DNA from: Atrichornis clamosus
Lineage: Eukaryota > Chordata > Aves > Passeriformes > Menuridae
Assembly: GCA_013400975.1 (NCBI GenBank)
Contig: WBMZ01011614.1
Span: 62,173-126,172 of the forward strand
DNA length: 64,000 bases
Direction of reading: 5' to 3'
Shown here: piece by piece, positions 13,066 to 23,570 of the stretch
Layout of the letters: the number at the start of each line of letters is the position of its first letter
Numbering within the stretch: the stretch's first letter is position 1
Translations under genes and position numbers: made by a program
The notes under the pieces: generated by a model
Database searches by the model: none
Seen by the model: the letters and a program-made list of their open reading frames with translations, nothing else
Told to the model about the DNA's origin: nothing

Positions 13066-14717
13066 GAAAGATAACTCTTGTCACCTCAAATTGAGGAAGA
13101 ATCACAGAGTTAGGAAACAATATTTTTGAATTAAAAAAAGGTAGAAACAGGTGGGAAGGTCAAATATACAGGAAAATGGCAGAGATTTTATTAAGGAAAA
13201 AAACCAGTACTGTGGATTCAGTAGATGAGATCTTGTAGACTTACTGGGAGCGACAGTAAAGAAAGTAACAACCAAAGCTTTTCAGCTTTTCATTGTGAAT
13301 GCCTTTCATATGGTCTTCATTTTTCAAGTAACAGACTTGCCAGAGTCCTTCCAACATTAACATTATTTGGAATAGAAGTTTAGTAATGTAGATGGTGGCC
13401 CACTGGAAACTGGGCTTCAGTAACCACTGTGTATCACAAAGGCTCTTAGACAGCTGCTATGCAAAGATAAAGGTCCATATTGTTCAGAAGTAATTATAAA
13501 GATGAAAATTTTAGGTGTCTGATTTTTGTTTTTACTCAAAAAACTTGAAATGTGTCTTCAGTTTCTGCAATTATGTTTCTTAGTGGCTCAGCATAAATCT
13601 TCTCCAAAAACTGGAAAATTCATGCCCGACCTTTGACATAAAGACCCTAACAACAATTCAAGTTTCAGCTCCCAATCTTGTTACCAGGTGGCAATGTTAC
13701 ATTTTAGTAAGTTAAAATACAAGAATGTGTAGAATTTAGAAGGGCAAAGGCATGGAAGTTAGCATAGTGCTTTCCACCTTTCTAAAACTTTGTGATATTT
13801 TGGTTTGCCTATCTAGAATAACCTGACATAGAACTAAAGTTCTATGAAACGTCATTGTTGAGAACCTGTTAGTACTATTAGTGTGTTTTGAGAAACTTTG
13901 ATGCCAGTCTCATGTCATAGGAACCATAGACAATAGTTCATTTCTTTGAAAGCTTTCTATATAAATGGGCAGGACTAAGAAAGGGTGGAGAAGAAACTAA
14001 ACATGTGGAAGGGTCAGATGACTTGCAGGTTGAGAGCAGTAATTTTATAATCTCCACATTCAGTATCTATTGCTAGTCCCTAAATAGGTCACGGAAGCAT
14101 TCATACAGGGAGTGAGAGGCGATAATAGGTGACACAATTACAAGGTGCAACTCTTTACCTCAGCTATCTAAATGCTAACTACCTATAATTATCCAGTGTT
14201 CTATAACAGGTAGCTTAATGTAAATACTTTTGGCTAGTTGTTAGCAGCCTTTACTCTGCAGAAATTGAGCTGCTGCTGACTCAGAAAGTTTCATGGAGAC
14301 TGGTGAGAGAAAAGGAGGTTACAATTTACTTGAAAGTTTGAGAAATACTACATTAAGCCGCACCTTTTCTCAAGTGTTCTAGTCCTCTTCTGATTTTACT
14401 TAGCAGAGCTTGACATTTGTGGTTTGCTTTTACAGATCATAGGGTCTGTTCATACATTAACTCAGCCCATAATTAGGTGAATGGAGATAGCAAGCACAGC
14501 AAGAATTTCAGCTTTCCTCTCTGTGGCTGAAATTCAATTAGCAGTAGTGTTTTCCTGCATGGTAGCTCATGTTAGGTGGTTCAACAGCTCTATTTTTAAT
14601 TTATTCCTTAAAATCTGAATTTGTCCCCCCTGTTACTTATGAAAGTCTATGACAGTCATGTGAATACTGGAAACAAGTCTTATGCTTCTATTCTTTATTT
14701 ATCCTTCTCTGACTATC
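13066..14717. other. Unique sequence, no gene seen
   Basis: No coding, RNA or repeat signal recognised apart from a small perfect hairpin (8-bp arms, 4-base loop) at 13827-13846. Confidence 0.55.
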
Positions 14718-15285
14718 TGTCATGGTTTAATTCCAGCCAGCAATTAAGTACCACACAGCTGCTCGCTCACTGCCCCGCTCCGATGTGGTGGTGTACAGAA
14801 TCAGGGGAAAAAATTAAAACTCATGGGTGAGAACAGTTTAATAGTCAAAACAAAGCAAAAAAACACTAAACAGACCAAACAAAACCTCACCAATAATAAC
14901 AACAATAATGACAACATCAACAACATTTGTAAAAAAAGGAGGGAGAACTGAAACCAAATAAAACCAATAAAATTGCTCACCACCCACCTGTCGATGCCCA
15001 ACCCATCCCCAAGCAGTGATCAGCCTCTCATGGCCAACGTCCTCAATTTACATACTAGGAGGATGTTCTATAGTATGGAACATCCCTTTGCTGGTTTGGG
15101 ACACCTGTCCTGGCCATGTTCTCTCCCAGCTTCTCGGGCACCTCCTCATTGGCAAAGCATGAGAAACTGCAACAACTGAAACATCAGAGTGTTGCCAGCA
15201 TCATAGTCATACTGAATCCAAGACACATCCCTGTACCAGCTACTAAGAAGAAAATGAACTCTCTCCCAGCCGAAACCAAAACTCA
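14718..15285 (-). mobile_element. Solo LTR of an avian endogenous retrovirus
   Basis: About 568 bases match an LTR family common in birds, here in reverse orientation. On the plus strand the element opens with TGTCATGGTTTAA and a CCAGCCAGCAA block and closes with CCAGC..GAAACCAAAAC..CA. That corresponds to the family's usual TG start and CA end when read on the minus strand. Internal landmarks are the GTTTAATAG block, an ACAACAATAATGAC-rich middle, GCTCACCACCCACCTGTCGATGCCCA (in pieces) and GTACCAGCTACTA. No gag, pol or env sequence flanks it, so it looks like a solo LTR left by recombination between the two LTRs of a provirus. Target-site duplications are not clear. Family name not assigned; I recall the family as widespread in neoavian birds. 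Confidence 0.85.
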
Positions 15286-16862
15286 ATCTGGGCTCTTATG
15301 TTTGATTTCTCTGAGCCAGCTATTCAAGGAAAGCTTTGATATGTAGTTAGAAAAGTATTGTTATGAGAAAATCTTTTATTGTTCTATCAGTACATCCCCC
15401 CCAGTCCCGTCCCTGGTTCCCTGTATTATAAGTTCTTCTAGAAGATTTTGGCTTGACTCACTGTCTATGATTTTGTAAGATCTCCTAATGTGCAATACAA
15501 GTGAATGTTGTCTCTTCTGATGTGTTGGTATATAACCTGTAGGGAGCAGAAAGACTGCAGTTTAGTTGAGCCTCTGTAGCAGTTGGCTCTCTTGTTCTCT
15601 GTAGGGAACTCCAGAAAGGAAAAGGCAGCCAGTCATGCATGCTGTATTTTACATCTGATTGATGAAAGGTTTAGATTCACAGGAACAATTTGCACTGGGA
15701 CTCCTGTGGGCCTAAAGCTGAAATATTTTGCTGCTGCTATCCAGCATTAAGTTTTGTCTTGATCAGTCTCATATCCTTCCATGTCAAGTTTATCCTCAGA
15801 AATAAGTCTTGAAGTTATACATTTAGATGATGCTTGGCAGTCTTTGTTCCTGTATTAAATGACTGAGGAAGTGAAGTTGTAACTGAAAACACTGCCTTTC
15901 TAACAATCAGATAAATACATTTTTATGGGAAAAAGCACACCATACAGTATTTTTTATGCTTTCAAAGTAAATTTAAACTTTATTTTTATAATAACCAAGT
16001 ATTTGCACATTAATTCAGTAAGGTTTTCAGAAAAAGCACAGTCTCCAAGCAAAAACCCAGCATCAAAAAAAGGCTTCTGAGAATTTAAAAAAGAACAGGA
16101 AATTAGTACTTTTTAATGAAGTAGAATCAGGCCAATGAGGTATTATCAGTAAGATCTCAAACATACATACTAAATTAAATGCTGTCAAACTTATGTAAAC
16201 TATAGTTTATATTGCTATTATACCACAAATATAGTTCCTGTTGCCTAAGGAATAACTCCAACCACCACTAGGCAGATTTTGTTCTGACCTGGCATGTGCC
16301 AAACTAAAGCTACACAACTACAAAATCCTTGAAATTGAGTGATTTGTGATAGTTGATATTGGGGATATTTTTTTCCTGAACTTTACTATTTTTGAAGTAT
16401 CAGGTCACAGGGAGGGGAAAAAGTAAATGAATCTATGCAATGTAAGAATAATCAAACAATGTTGTTTGCAAAGGCATAAAATACTTTTTTCATTTAAATG
16501 TGCCTTCAAAATGAAACACCAGAAAATTCTCTCATTCCTTGTGTATATTTCCAGACTAGCTAAACATGTAAATACATAAATTTGCTGTAAAACTTATTAA
16601 TGGGCATTTGTTTACATACTTTTATCTCAATTATCTTTGCCCATAGGACCCAATCAATCAATTTTTCACTAAGTAGTTTTCAAAATATAATTACTCTTAG
16701 GGGTATGTCTATGAACAACAGTGTCATTTACACTATCATTCACTAATTGCACTTCTAAGCTGTTATAGTGAATTATACTTGTACATTCTTTAAGAAGATC
16801 AGTTAATGCTAATAATTTCTATCACGTATATCAATTAGAAGACATCCATCTATAACAGCCTT
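15286..16862. other. Unique AT-rich sequence, no gene seen
   Basis: No recognisable coding, RNA or repeat element on either strand. Confidence 0.5.
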
Positions 16863-16923
16863 TTCATTTACAGCCTCTTTCCTTTTTAATTTTCTAGCAT
16901 TTTAAGAAAGGGCTGTAAATGAA
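16863..16923. other. Stem-loop with 18 paired bases
   Basis: TTCATTTACAGCC (16863-16875) is the exact reverse complement of GGCTGTAAATGAA (16911-16923). The pairing continues inward through CTTTC/GAAAG after one bulged T at 16876. The loop is about 24 bases. This size and shape fit a short RNA hairpin, but expression and conservation are unknown, and it could equally be an old inverted repeat. Confidence 0.6.
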
Positions 16924-19900
16924 TGGTGAGTGCTTACATAAGCAGTTAGCCTTGTAAACTTAGTAATAAAAGTTGAGATTTAAAATTTAGAAGATGAGTT
17001 TCTCTATTTTTTAATAAATTTAATATAGGAATGGTTAGGTTTGTGATTATTAAATGTACAGTTCTGGGACACCAGTCCAGGAATTACTATGGGAATAACA
17101 GAAATAAATAGTACTAGTATGAAACGTAGTATTTATGAATGAGCTGTATAGACCAGGTTCCTTTTTATGTTGGGTGACCAGATTGATCAACCCAGACGCT
17201 TTTCTAGTTCTAGTTTTTTGTACTTTAACAAGACAGAGCAGTATGTACCACAAAGTAAGAAACTGAGTGCCTTTGTCTAACTAATGTACAACTGAATTCC
17301 TCCATACAGGCAGTAAAAAGGTTCCTTTGAAGGATGAGAGATGCTAAAATAAAGATCTTATACTTGCTTTAAATCCTTCTGACTAGTTTGACAAGGAAAG
17401 TGTAATTTCTTAAGATGTGGGAAACTTTGCTGGGCATTTAGGTATGAGAAGCCCGGAGTTCCTAAGTGTGAAGCAAGACCTGCCACTTCTTCTCTCCCTG
17501 TTATCATCACAGAATATTAAGACAATGTTTCACTATTGCCTTACTGGAATTTTTAAGAAGTTGTGGTAACACCTATAGCAAGGTTCTTAAAGATGCAACA
17601 TGCATGAAAAATGAATTCATGTTGGCATGAGTATCTAGTATAAACAATAAGCACACACTGTTATCACAATTTTTATGGTTGGAATCCTCATAAAATTACC
17701 ATAATGCTTAAGATACTGGTTTCTTTACTCACAATTGAGTTTCTAAGTGGTAATAATGAAAAAAAACTATGCATGAAAATATCACAAATATGAAACAAGT
17801 GGTCTCTTTTGTTAGGTTTTAAAGGTGAAGGAAAACACCAAAAAATATAGAATTGGTTTTTCAACACCAAATTCGCAGTTTAGTATGAAGGAAAATTAAT
17901 GATTTACCAGAAAGGGCTATGGTTTAAAAACATGCTTTGAAAGTGTGTGGGAAATTCTTAGTGGAAAAATTACAATATAAGAAAATGCAATACAAAGGAG
18001 TTTCATAGTGTCTGAGTAGTATACCTTCCTTAGAAGAGTCACACTCCTCTCAAGCTCAGTAACTGAACCATCTTTTTTACAGTTGGAGAGAAAAGGGACC
18101 ATAGTACTTAAAAATTCTTTTACTTTGCATGTGCTTAATACCTCTAGTAGGTGGTTCCTCCTAAACAGTCCAAAGAAAAATTTTTATAGGTGCAGTTTCA
18201 TTAACCATTTTACTACATCAATTTTATCTGTAGTTGTTGACATGCATTCAGTAGATTTTGGCATCTTAAGATATGACTTATAGAGTTGTGTATTGAGGAA
18301 AGCTAGGGAATCATCATGCTGACTTGGTCCCAGACCATGTTCTCTCCAGTTCATGTGGATAAGAGAATAATTATTAGAAAAGTCAGGTAACTGGTGAATT
18401 TCCTAGGCATAAATAGAACATAAAGTGATAAAGAGAAGGAAAATGAGAAAGCTACTTTGCATAATAAGGGAGGAAGAGGTTATGTAAATGGACCATGAAC
18501 TGCACCTGGGAGATGAGGTAAAGAAACTCTACAGCAGGGTAATTGCTGAAGGAAACCTGGTTGAAAGAGGTACTGCAAATCCCCTCCAAAACCAGGAACA
18601 GTCAGGTTCTTGGCTGGAGTCTGCTTGTCAACAAGAATATAGTGCCCTGGAAAAAAATTCCAAGGAAGAGCTTTTCCGTGAACTATCTTGCAGCTGCCAA
18701 ACTATGAAATGTGAATCTTATTATATATTAGAAATCAATTTTTTGTGAGCAAGGTAAAAAATCCACCATAATTTTTTATATCAGGAGCAATCTATAAAAC
18801 ATTGAATTCTTAGAATTTATACTACAGTTTTGTCCTTGTACTTACAAGGTTTTTTTTAGTTATTAGGTATACAGACTTTACAGATCTTTTGTCCTCAATA
18901 TTAGCGTCTTGTAACAATCTGCTAGAGATATCTCAGCCAAATTATTCTAACGGTTTGTGAATTTAAACTGTATGGAACTGCATTCCCCTGGAATGGGTGG
19001 CAGAACTTTCTGTCATGCACACTGCATTTCCCTTAGTTTCTCTACCCCAGAGTTTGTAGCCACCACATATGAAGTACTATGAGAATGGGTAAAAAAGTAT
19101 ATGCAACATGCCTGGGGTCCTTTGGCATCTGAACCCAGTACAAGCCCAAAACAAAAACAAATTTTAGTTATTTTAAAATTAGGTCATTAACTAAGTAGCT
19201 CAAAGTAAGGAGTGAGCAAAAAGATATGAGAGAGTGCTTTAGCCATAGACATAAATTTCCACAGAATCTGTTTTTATTTCCTCTGCTCTAGAGCCCTGCA
19301 CTCTTTGATGCAGAACCATGACTGTGAAAGGTCCGCTTCTATGCACATCCCTCATCCTTTTCTGTTGTCTGCTGATAATCTCTACCAAAACTCTGAAGGA
19401 CCTCCTGTCAGAGCACCCAGCATGCATGATAATAGTTTAAGACTATGCTTTCAGGCACACTGTGTGAAAGCAGAAAATTTTATTCAGTGAGCAGCCCTAA
19501 AAGCAGCCTTACCAAATAGTTATAGTCATTAAACCAGAGATTCAGTACTGTAACTTTTATTTTCCCTGTAGTTCATAGGTCTAGTTAACAGGGAATAATC
19601 ATAAGAATGGTTGAAATATGTTGTATCAAAAGTATATCTAGTACAGTACCTTGTCTGTTACGCTGATGGGTAGTGGATACTTAAGACAAAAAGAACATAA
19701 AGGATTGCTCTCACTCCAGTATTGTCAGCAACCAGTGTTTTAGGGCTTGCATGAGGGAGAGGTTTCAGTTGGACTGCTGTGTTTAATAACTGCTGATGTA
19801 CCTATTCTCTGTCAACTAGTTTAGTCCTTCTCAGAAGTCATTTATGCTTCTGGCTTCTAGAGATTCAGAAAGAAAACCTACAGCTCCAGAGCATATTATG

Positions 19901-20269
19901 CGCTGTAGAAAGCAATGCTTCTTTTTTTTTTTTTTTAAATATTGTTTGATGATGTCACTGAGTGTTTGTAATTTTAGTTCTATGAAACGTAATGACTTAT
20001 TCCAACCTCCTCTTTTCCCCTGTTTATTTCTATTATATGGCCACTCAGTTGTGCCATCTGTGTTAGGTCCTATCTGCTAAGCTTTTTCTCTTTTAAAGCA
20101 CTACCATTCTTCTGATTCTTGCCTATTTCTACTTTTCTACTGCTATTCTTTTATTTTTTTCTTAAAAAAAGACAGATGAGGGTTATATTCTATATTGATT
20201 AAGTAGATATATTTCTTGAATGGTGCACAGTAACGTCTTTTTTACTGTACATTTTTCTACCTTCCTTAT
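16924..20269. other. Unique sequence, no supported gene
   Basis: Short frames only. The 86-aa frame at 18488-18748 (plus) has a more protein-like, charged composition than its neighbours, but no recognisable domain and no convincing splice context. A T run lies at about 19921-19936. Nothing else is recognised. Confidence 0.5.
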
Positions 20270-20655
20270 GACCACTGCTGATCTGTTCATGTGACTGCCT
20301 GACTAGCTTGGTGGATGAAGGGAGAACAATTGATGTTTACCTTTAGTAAGGCTTTTGACATGGTCTCTACATAGACAAGTTGTCAAAGTGTAACTTTGTT
20401 GATGGGGCAGAGTGTACCTTCAGAAAGTTTGCAGAGGATATGAAACAGAGTTGTGCTGGACCTAGACAAGCTGAAGAAATGGAACTGAGAAGAATTTCAT
20501 CAAGGTAAGTGCTGAATCCCACCCCTGGGAAATAATAACCTGAGGCACCAGTACACACAGCCTCCTGGAAAGCTGCTCAGCAGAGGACATTAGTGTCTTG
20601 GTGGTCAGCAAACTCCTCAAGAACAAGAAATGAGCTATGACAGCAAAGAAGGCCA
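20270..20655 (+). mobile_element. CR1 LINE fragment, reverse-transcriptase region (5' part)
   Basis: The sequence follows CR1 ORF2 in sense orientation. It includes a CTTGGTGGATGAAGGGAGAAC block, then TTTAGTAAGGCTTTTGACATGG, which encodes the LSKAFDMV motif of the CR1 reverse transcriptase. A GGCAGAGTGTACCTTCAGAAAGTTTGCAG block follows in pieces. Stops and frameshifts break the frame, so it is a dead copy. It stops at GCAAAGAAGGCCAAT, inside the CR1 AQKAN-type motif, where an opposite-strand CR1 end interrupts it. The continuation is at 20762. Confidence 0.88.
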
Positions 20656-20660
20656 ATTAC

Positions 20661-20760
20661 AAAATTACTGAATCATTAAGGTTGGAAAAGACCTCCAAGA
20701 TCGTCAAGTCCAACCTTTGGCTGATCACCACCTTGTCAACTAAACCATAGCACTAAGAAC
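20661..20760 (-). mobile_element. CR1 3'-end fragment inserted in reverse orientation
   Basis: About 100 bases match the reverse complement of a CR1 tail of a different subfamily from the one at 37949. The signature is AATCATTAAGGTTGGAAAAG followed by ACCTCCAAGATCGTCAAGTCCAACC and an ACTAAACCATAGCACTAAG end. It sits precisely between two consecutive parts of a plus-strand CR1, so it is a nested insertion and younger than its host copy. Confidence 0.88.
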
Positions 20761-20761
20761 A

Positions 20762-21010
20762 TTCTGAGCTGCCTTAGGGAAATGATTACCAGAAAGCTGT
20801 GAGAGGTGTTCTTTGCTTTCTACTCATCACTGGTGAGACACATCTGGATTTCTAGGTCCGGTTCTGGATGATTAAGGAATTGGAGCACCTTTCGTGCTAC
20901 TTAAAAAGGCTAAAAAGCTGTGTTTGTTTGACCTCAAGAAGAAACGTGGTTCTGTGAATTATCTGCAATGTCTTCAAAATCTTTCCTGAGTGGCAATCAA
21001 GAGGTTATTT
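20762..21010 (+). mobile_element. CR1 LINE fragment, continuation of the interrupted copy
   Basis: CR1 sense sequence resumes where the copy at 20270 stopped. It runs through CTGAGCTGCCTTAGGG (the ILGCIK-type region), a CTACTCATCACTGGTGAGAC block and TTCTGGATGATTAAGG..GGAGCACC. Homology fades after about 21000, so the right edge is approximate. Confidence 0.8.
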
Positions 21011-21124
21011 TGACTATTCCACCTGTGTTCGTTGTATCCAATGCTCTGAAACCCAATTGCTCTTTTGTCAGTTAGTAACTCAATGAATCATGGAGTCATA
21101 CACTGTTGTGGATTGTCTGGGTAC

Positions 21125-21690
21125 AGGATAAAAAGAAACTTTGTAGGAAAGAACCTGGAGGTCCTGGTGGACTAGTTGAATATCCGTGAGTCACTACAAT
21201 ACCCTCACAGCAATGAAGACCAATTGTATAGTGTGAAGGTGAAGGGAAGTAATGTTTTCTTTCTGTTCAGCACTTTTGCTGCTGCTGTGCCCAATTTTAT
21301 GCTCTGCTAACAGACACCAACACAGAAGGAGCAGCTGAGAGAGGTGAGTTTATTTGGCCTTAAGGAAAGAAGGCCCAGGGAGGACCTTGCCACTGGCTTG
21401 AACTACCAGTGGGATATTACTGAGTATTCCAAGCCAGAAACTTCTTGGAGCTACGCTGGGAAAAGATCAGAACTATGAAAAGGGAAATTCCAATTAGACT
21501 GTGAAAAGCTGTTTTGTTTTCTTCCATCAAAGGTAAATCAAATGCTGGAACAGGCTGCAAAGAAGATTTGTAGCTGTCATTCTTGGAGATATTAAAAATT
21601 CAGCCATACAAGGCTATGACCAACCAGGCCTGATTTCAAAATAGTGCAGCTTTAGGTGGGAATAGATCACCTTTCATTCTAAGTTATTTT
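21125..21690 (+). mobile_element. Second CR1 LINE fragment, 3' portion
   Basis: A separate sense-strand CR1 copy. It opens with AACCTGGAGGTCCTGGTGGAC (KDLEVLVD-type region) and GCAATGAAGACCAATTGTATAG. It then goes through GAGTTTATTTGGCCTTAAGG, GGGAAATTCCAATTAGA and TGGAGATATTAAAAATTCAG towards the CR1 end. It repeats the AQKAN-type part already present in the upstream copy, so it is not simply that copy's continuation. Many substitutions and indels indicate an old, non-functional insertion. Confidence 0.85.
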
Positions 21691-23282
21691 GAAATTCTGT
21701 ACTCTTTCTATAACTGTAGCCAGAAAGAGGTACGGTATGTGAAATAATGTCATCCTATTGCTTTTTCATGTCAATATTTATCCCATTTTTAAGATTAGGT
21801 TAGATAACCTGTCTTAATTTGGAATATTGTTTGCTGTTTTATAATCAATAATGAATTCTTTAAAGTATCTTATATTTTGGTGTTTGCTTTTTAAATCCTT
21901 TGGTGAGGAACATCTATCCAAGAGATCACCCCTATCATACCTCTCAAAAACCTCTGAAAGATTTGTGAAGCAACCATTATCTTTACAAAAATATTGTTTT
22001 CTGGTGCTCCATGTGTTTACTAACATATTCATAATTTTAATTTGTGACAGTGTGTTTGATAAAGAAGTCAGAATTTCTAGTCTTTAGTTCCCAGATCACC
22101 CCTGAAGACATTTTAATGAATTGCAATTATATATGCCATCTCCCTTTTCCTTGTACAGTAGCAGATTTAAACGGTCATTTAAGGACCATCAGCAATTTTA
22201 TGTGTGAGTTCTTTAAAAAATATACATGGTTACTTCTGACCCATGGTGATTCTTTGCTACCCACCTATAATTTTGTTCAAAACACCTCTTACATTCTTTC
22301 AATTTCCAATATTATTTTAGACTTTTCCCTGTCAAAGAATGGCTCTGATGAAGGAATTTTATTCTTGATTCTCTAGTGAACATGAGACGTTGTATTCATG
22401 GGGTGAATGCTGATCTTACTGAAGTCAATCTGAGTCTTAATTTTAGGAATAGAGAGTTCAGCCTTGGTGTATTTCCACCAACAAACACTGTGTATTTGTG
22501 CTTGGAATCCCTGATTGTTTACATTCAAGCCAGTTATGTCTGAATAAGGGCACAGCAAAATGGGAGGCAAATATATTTAGTTTTCAAATATGTTTTTCAA
22601 GATATGTAAGTAAAACCCAATAATTACAAAAAGGATGTTAGGTGTTTAAATGCTGATGATTTATGTTATGGGTGTGCCCCTGATGTAAACTGAAGGTGGG
22701 GAGAGTGAAAGCTACTCTAGAAAGCAGTGGAGACTAGGATGTTCTGCATATATTCTATTCATTAAGACCACCAAAACAGTTGAAAAAACGAAGCCAGTGT
22801 ATTCAGAGTCTGAAGTATTTAAAAAAGAAAGAATAATACAAGCAGAATCTAAATTAAGCCTAAATTTTGCATTGTGCCCTTTATGCACAGTTATTATCAA
22901 GTAGAAAGCTGTGTAAAATATGGAAACAAGTTAGTAATATACCAGCAAATAGCCTGTAAAATAAAATGAGTAATTATAGGATGTACTTCAAAATAGAAAA
23001 TAGGGTTATTTTAAAGTAATACTTGACACTGAATATTTATAAGACCATGCAAAATAGAAGATTAGTCAAGAGGAATTCTAGTAAATCAGTTTTTTAATAA
23101 AAGACAAAGGAAAGAATTTACTTGGAAATGAGGAAGAAACGTTTGTATGTACAAGAACCCTACTGCAAGCAAGCAAAGGAATCAGGAGATCTCTATAATC
23201 TGTGCATCATTCAGCATGGAGACTAGGACAGAAAGAAAGGATCATCCATTTATGCCTTTAGGGAAAATGTTAGGGTTTGTAT
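21691..23282. other. Unique AT-rich sequence, no gene seen
   Basis: Short chance frames only (up to 110 aa at 22044-22376); no domain or repeat recognised. Confidence 0.55.
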
Positions 23283-23570
23283 TTGGTTTTGCCTTGTCTT
23301 TCTCAATCCAGTACTTTACCATCTCCTTCCCAAACCGCATACCATTAGCAGTTCTGTATTCTAATCTCCCACTTGCTGCTTAAAATTATCACTCCTTTTT
23401 TTTCAAATATGGCTTCTTATCCACTGCTCTACTAATTGGCTTTATTACCCTCGACCCTTCTTGCCTCGACTGCAGGCAGCCTGACATTTTTATATCAACT
23501 AATCCTCACTTTTCGCACCCTTACCTTCTCCTCCCCCACCCCGCATTTGCTTCCCTTTTTGTTTTGGTGC
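23283..23570. repeat. Unclassified pyrimidine-rich dispersed repeat, copy A
   Basis: This stretch aligns collinearly with 53738-54024. Shared landmarks in the same order are TTCTAATC (23359), ATTATCAC (23385), ATTGGCTTT (23435), TACCCTC (23446), TTGCCTC (23461) and GTTTTGGTGC (23561). The spacings in the other copy are 26, 50, 10 and 15 bases and then 94, against 26, 50, 11, 15 and 100 here. Such matched spacing cannot be chance. I do not recognise the family; the purine-rich opposite strand may be the sense strand of an old transposable element. Short frames here are incidental. Confidence 0.75.

Noticed and set aside
14801..15346. Short frames in both strands
   Set aside because: They fall within the solo LTR and do not match retroviral proteins.
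13839..19991. GTTCTATGAAACGT shared at 13839 and about 19978
   Set aside because: A 14-base match is expected several times by chance among all pairs in 64 kb, and the flanks do not align.
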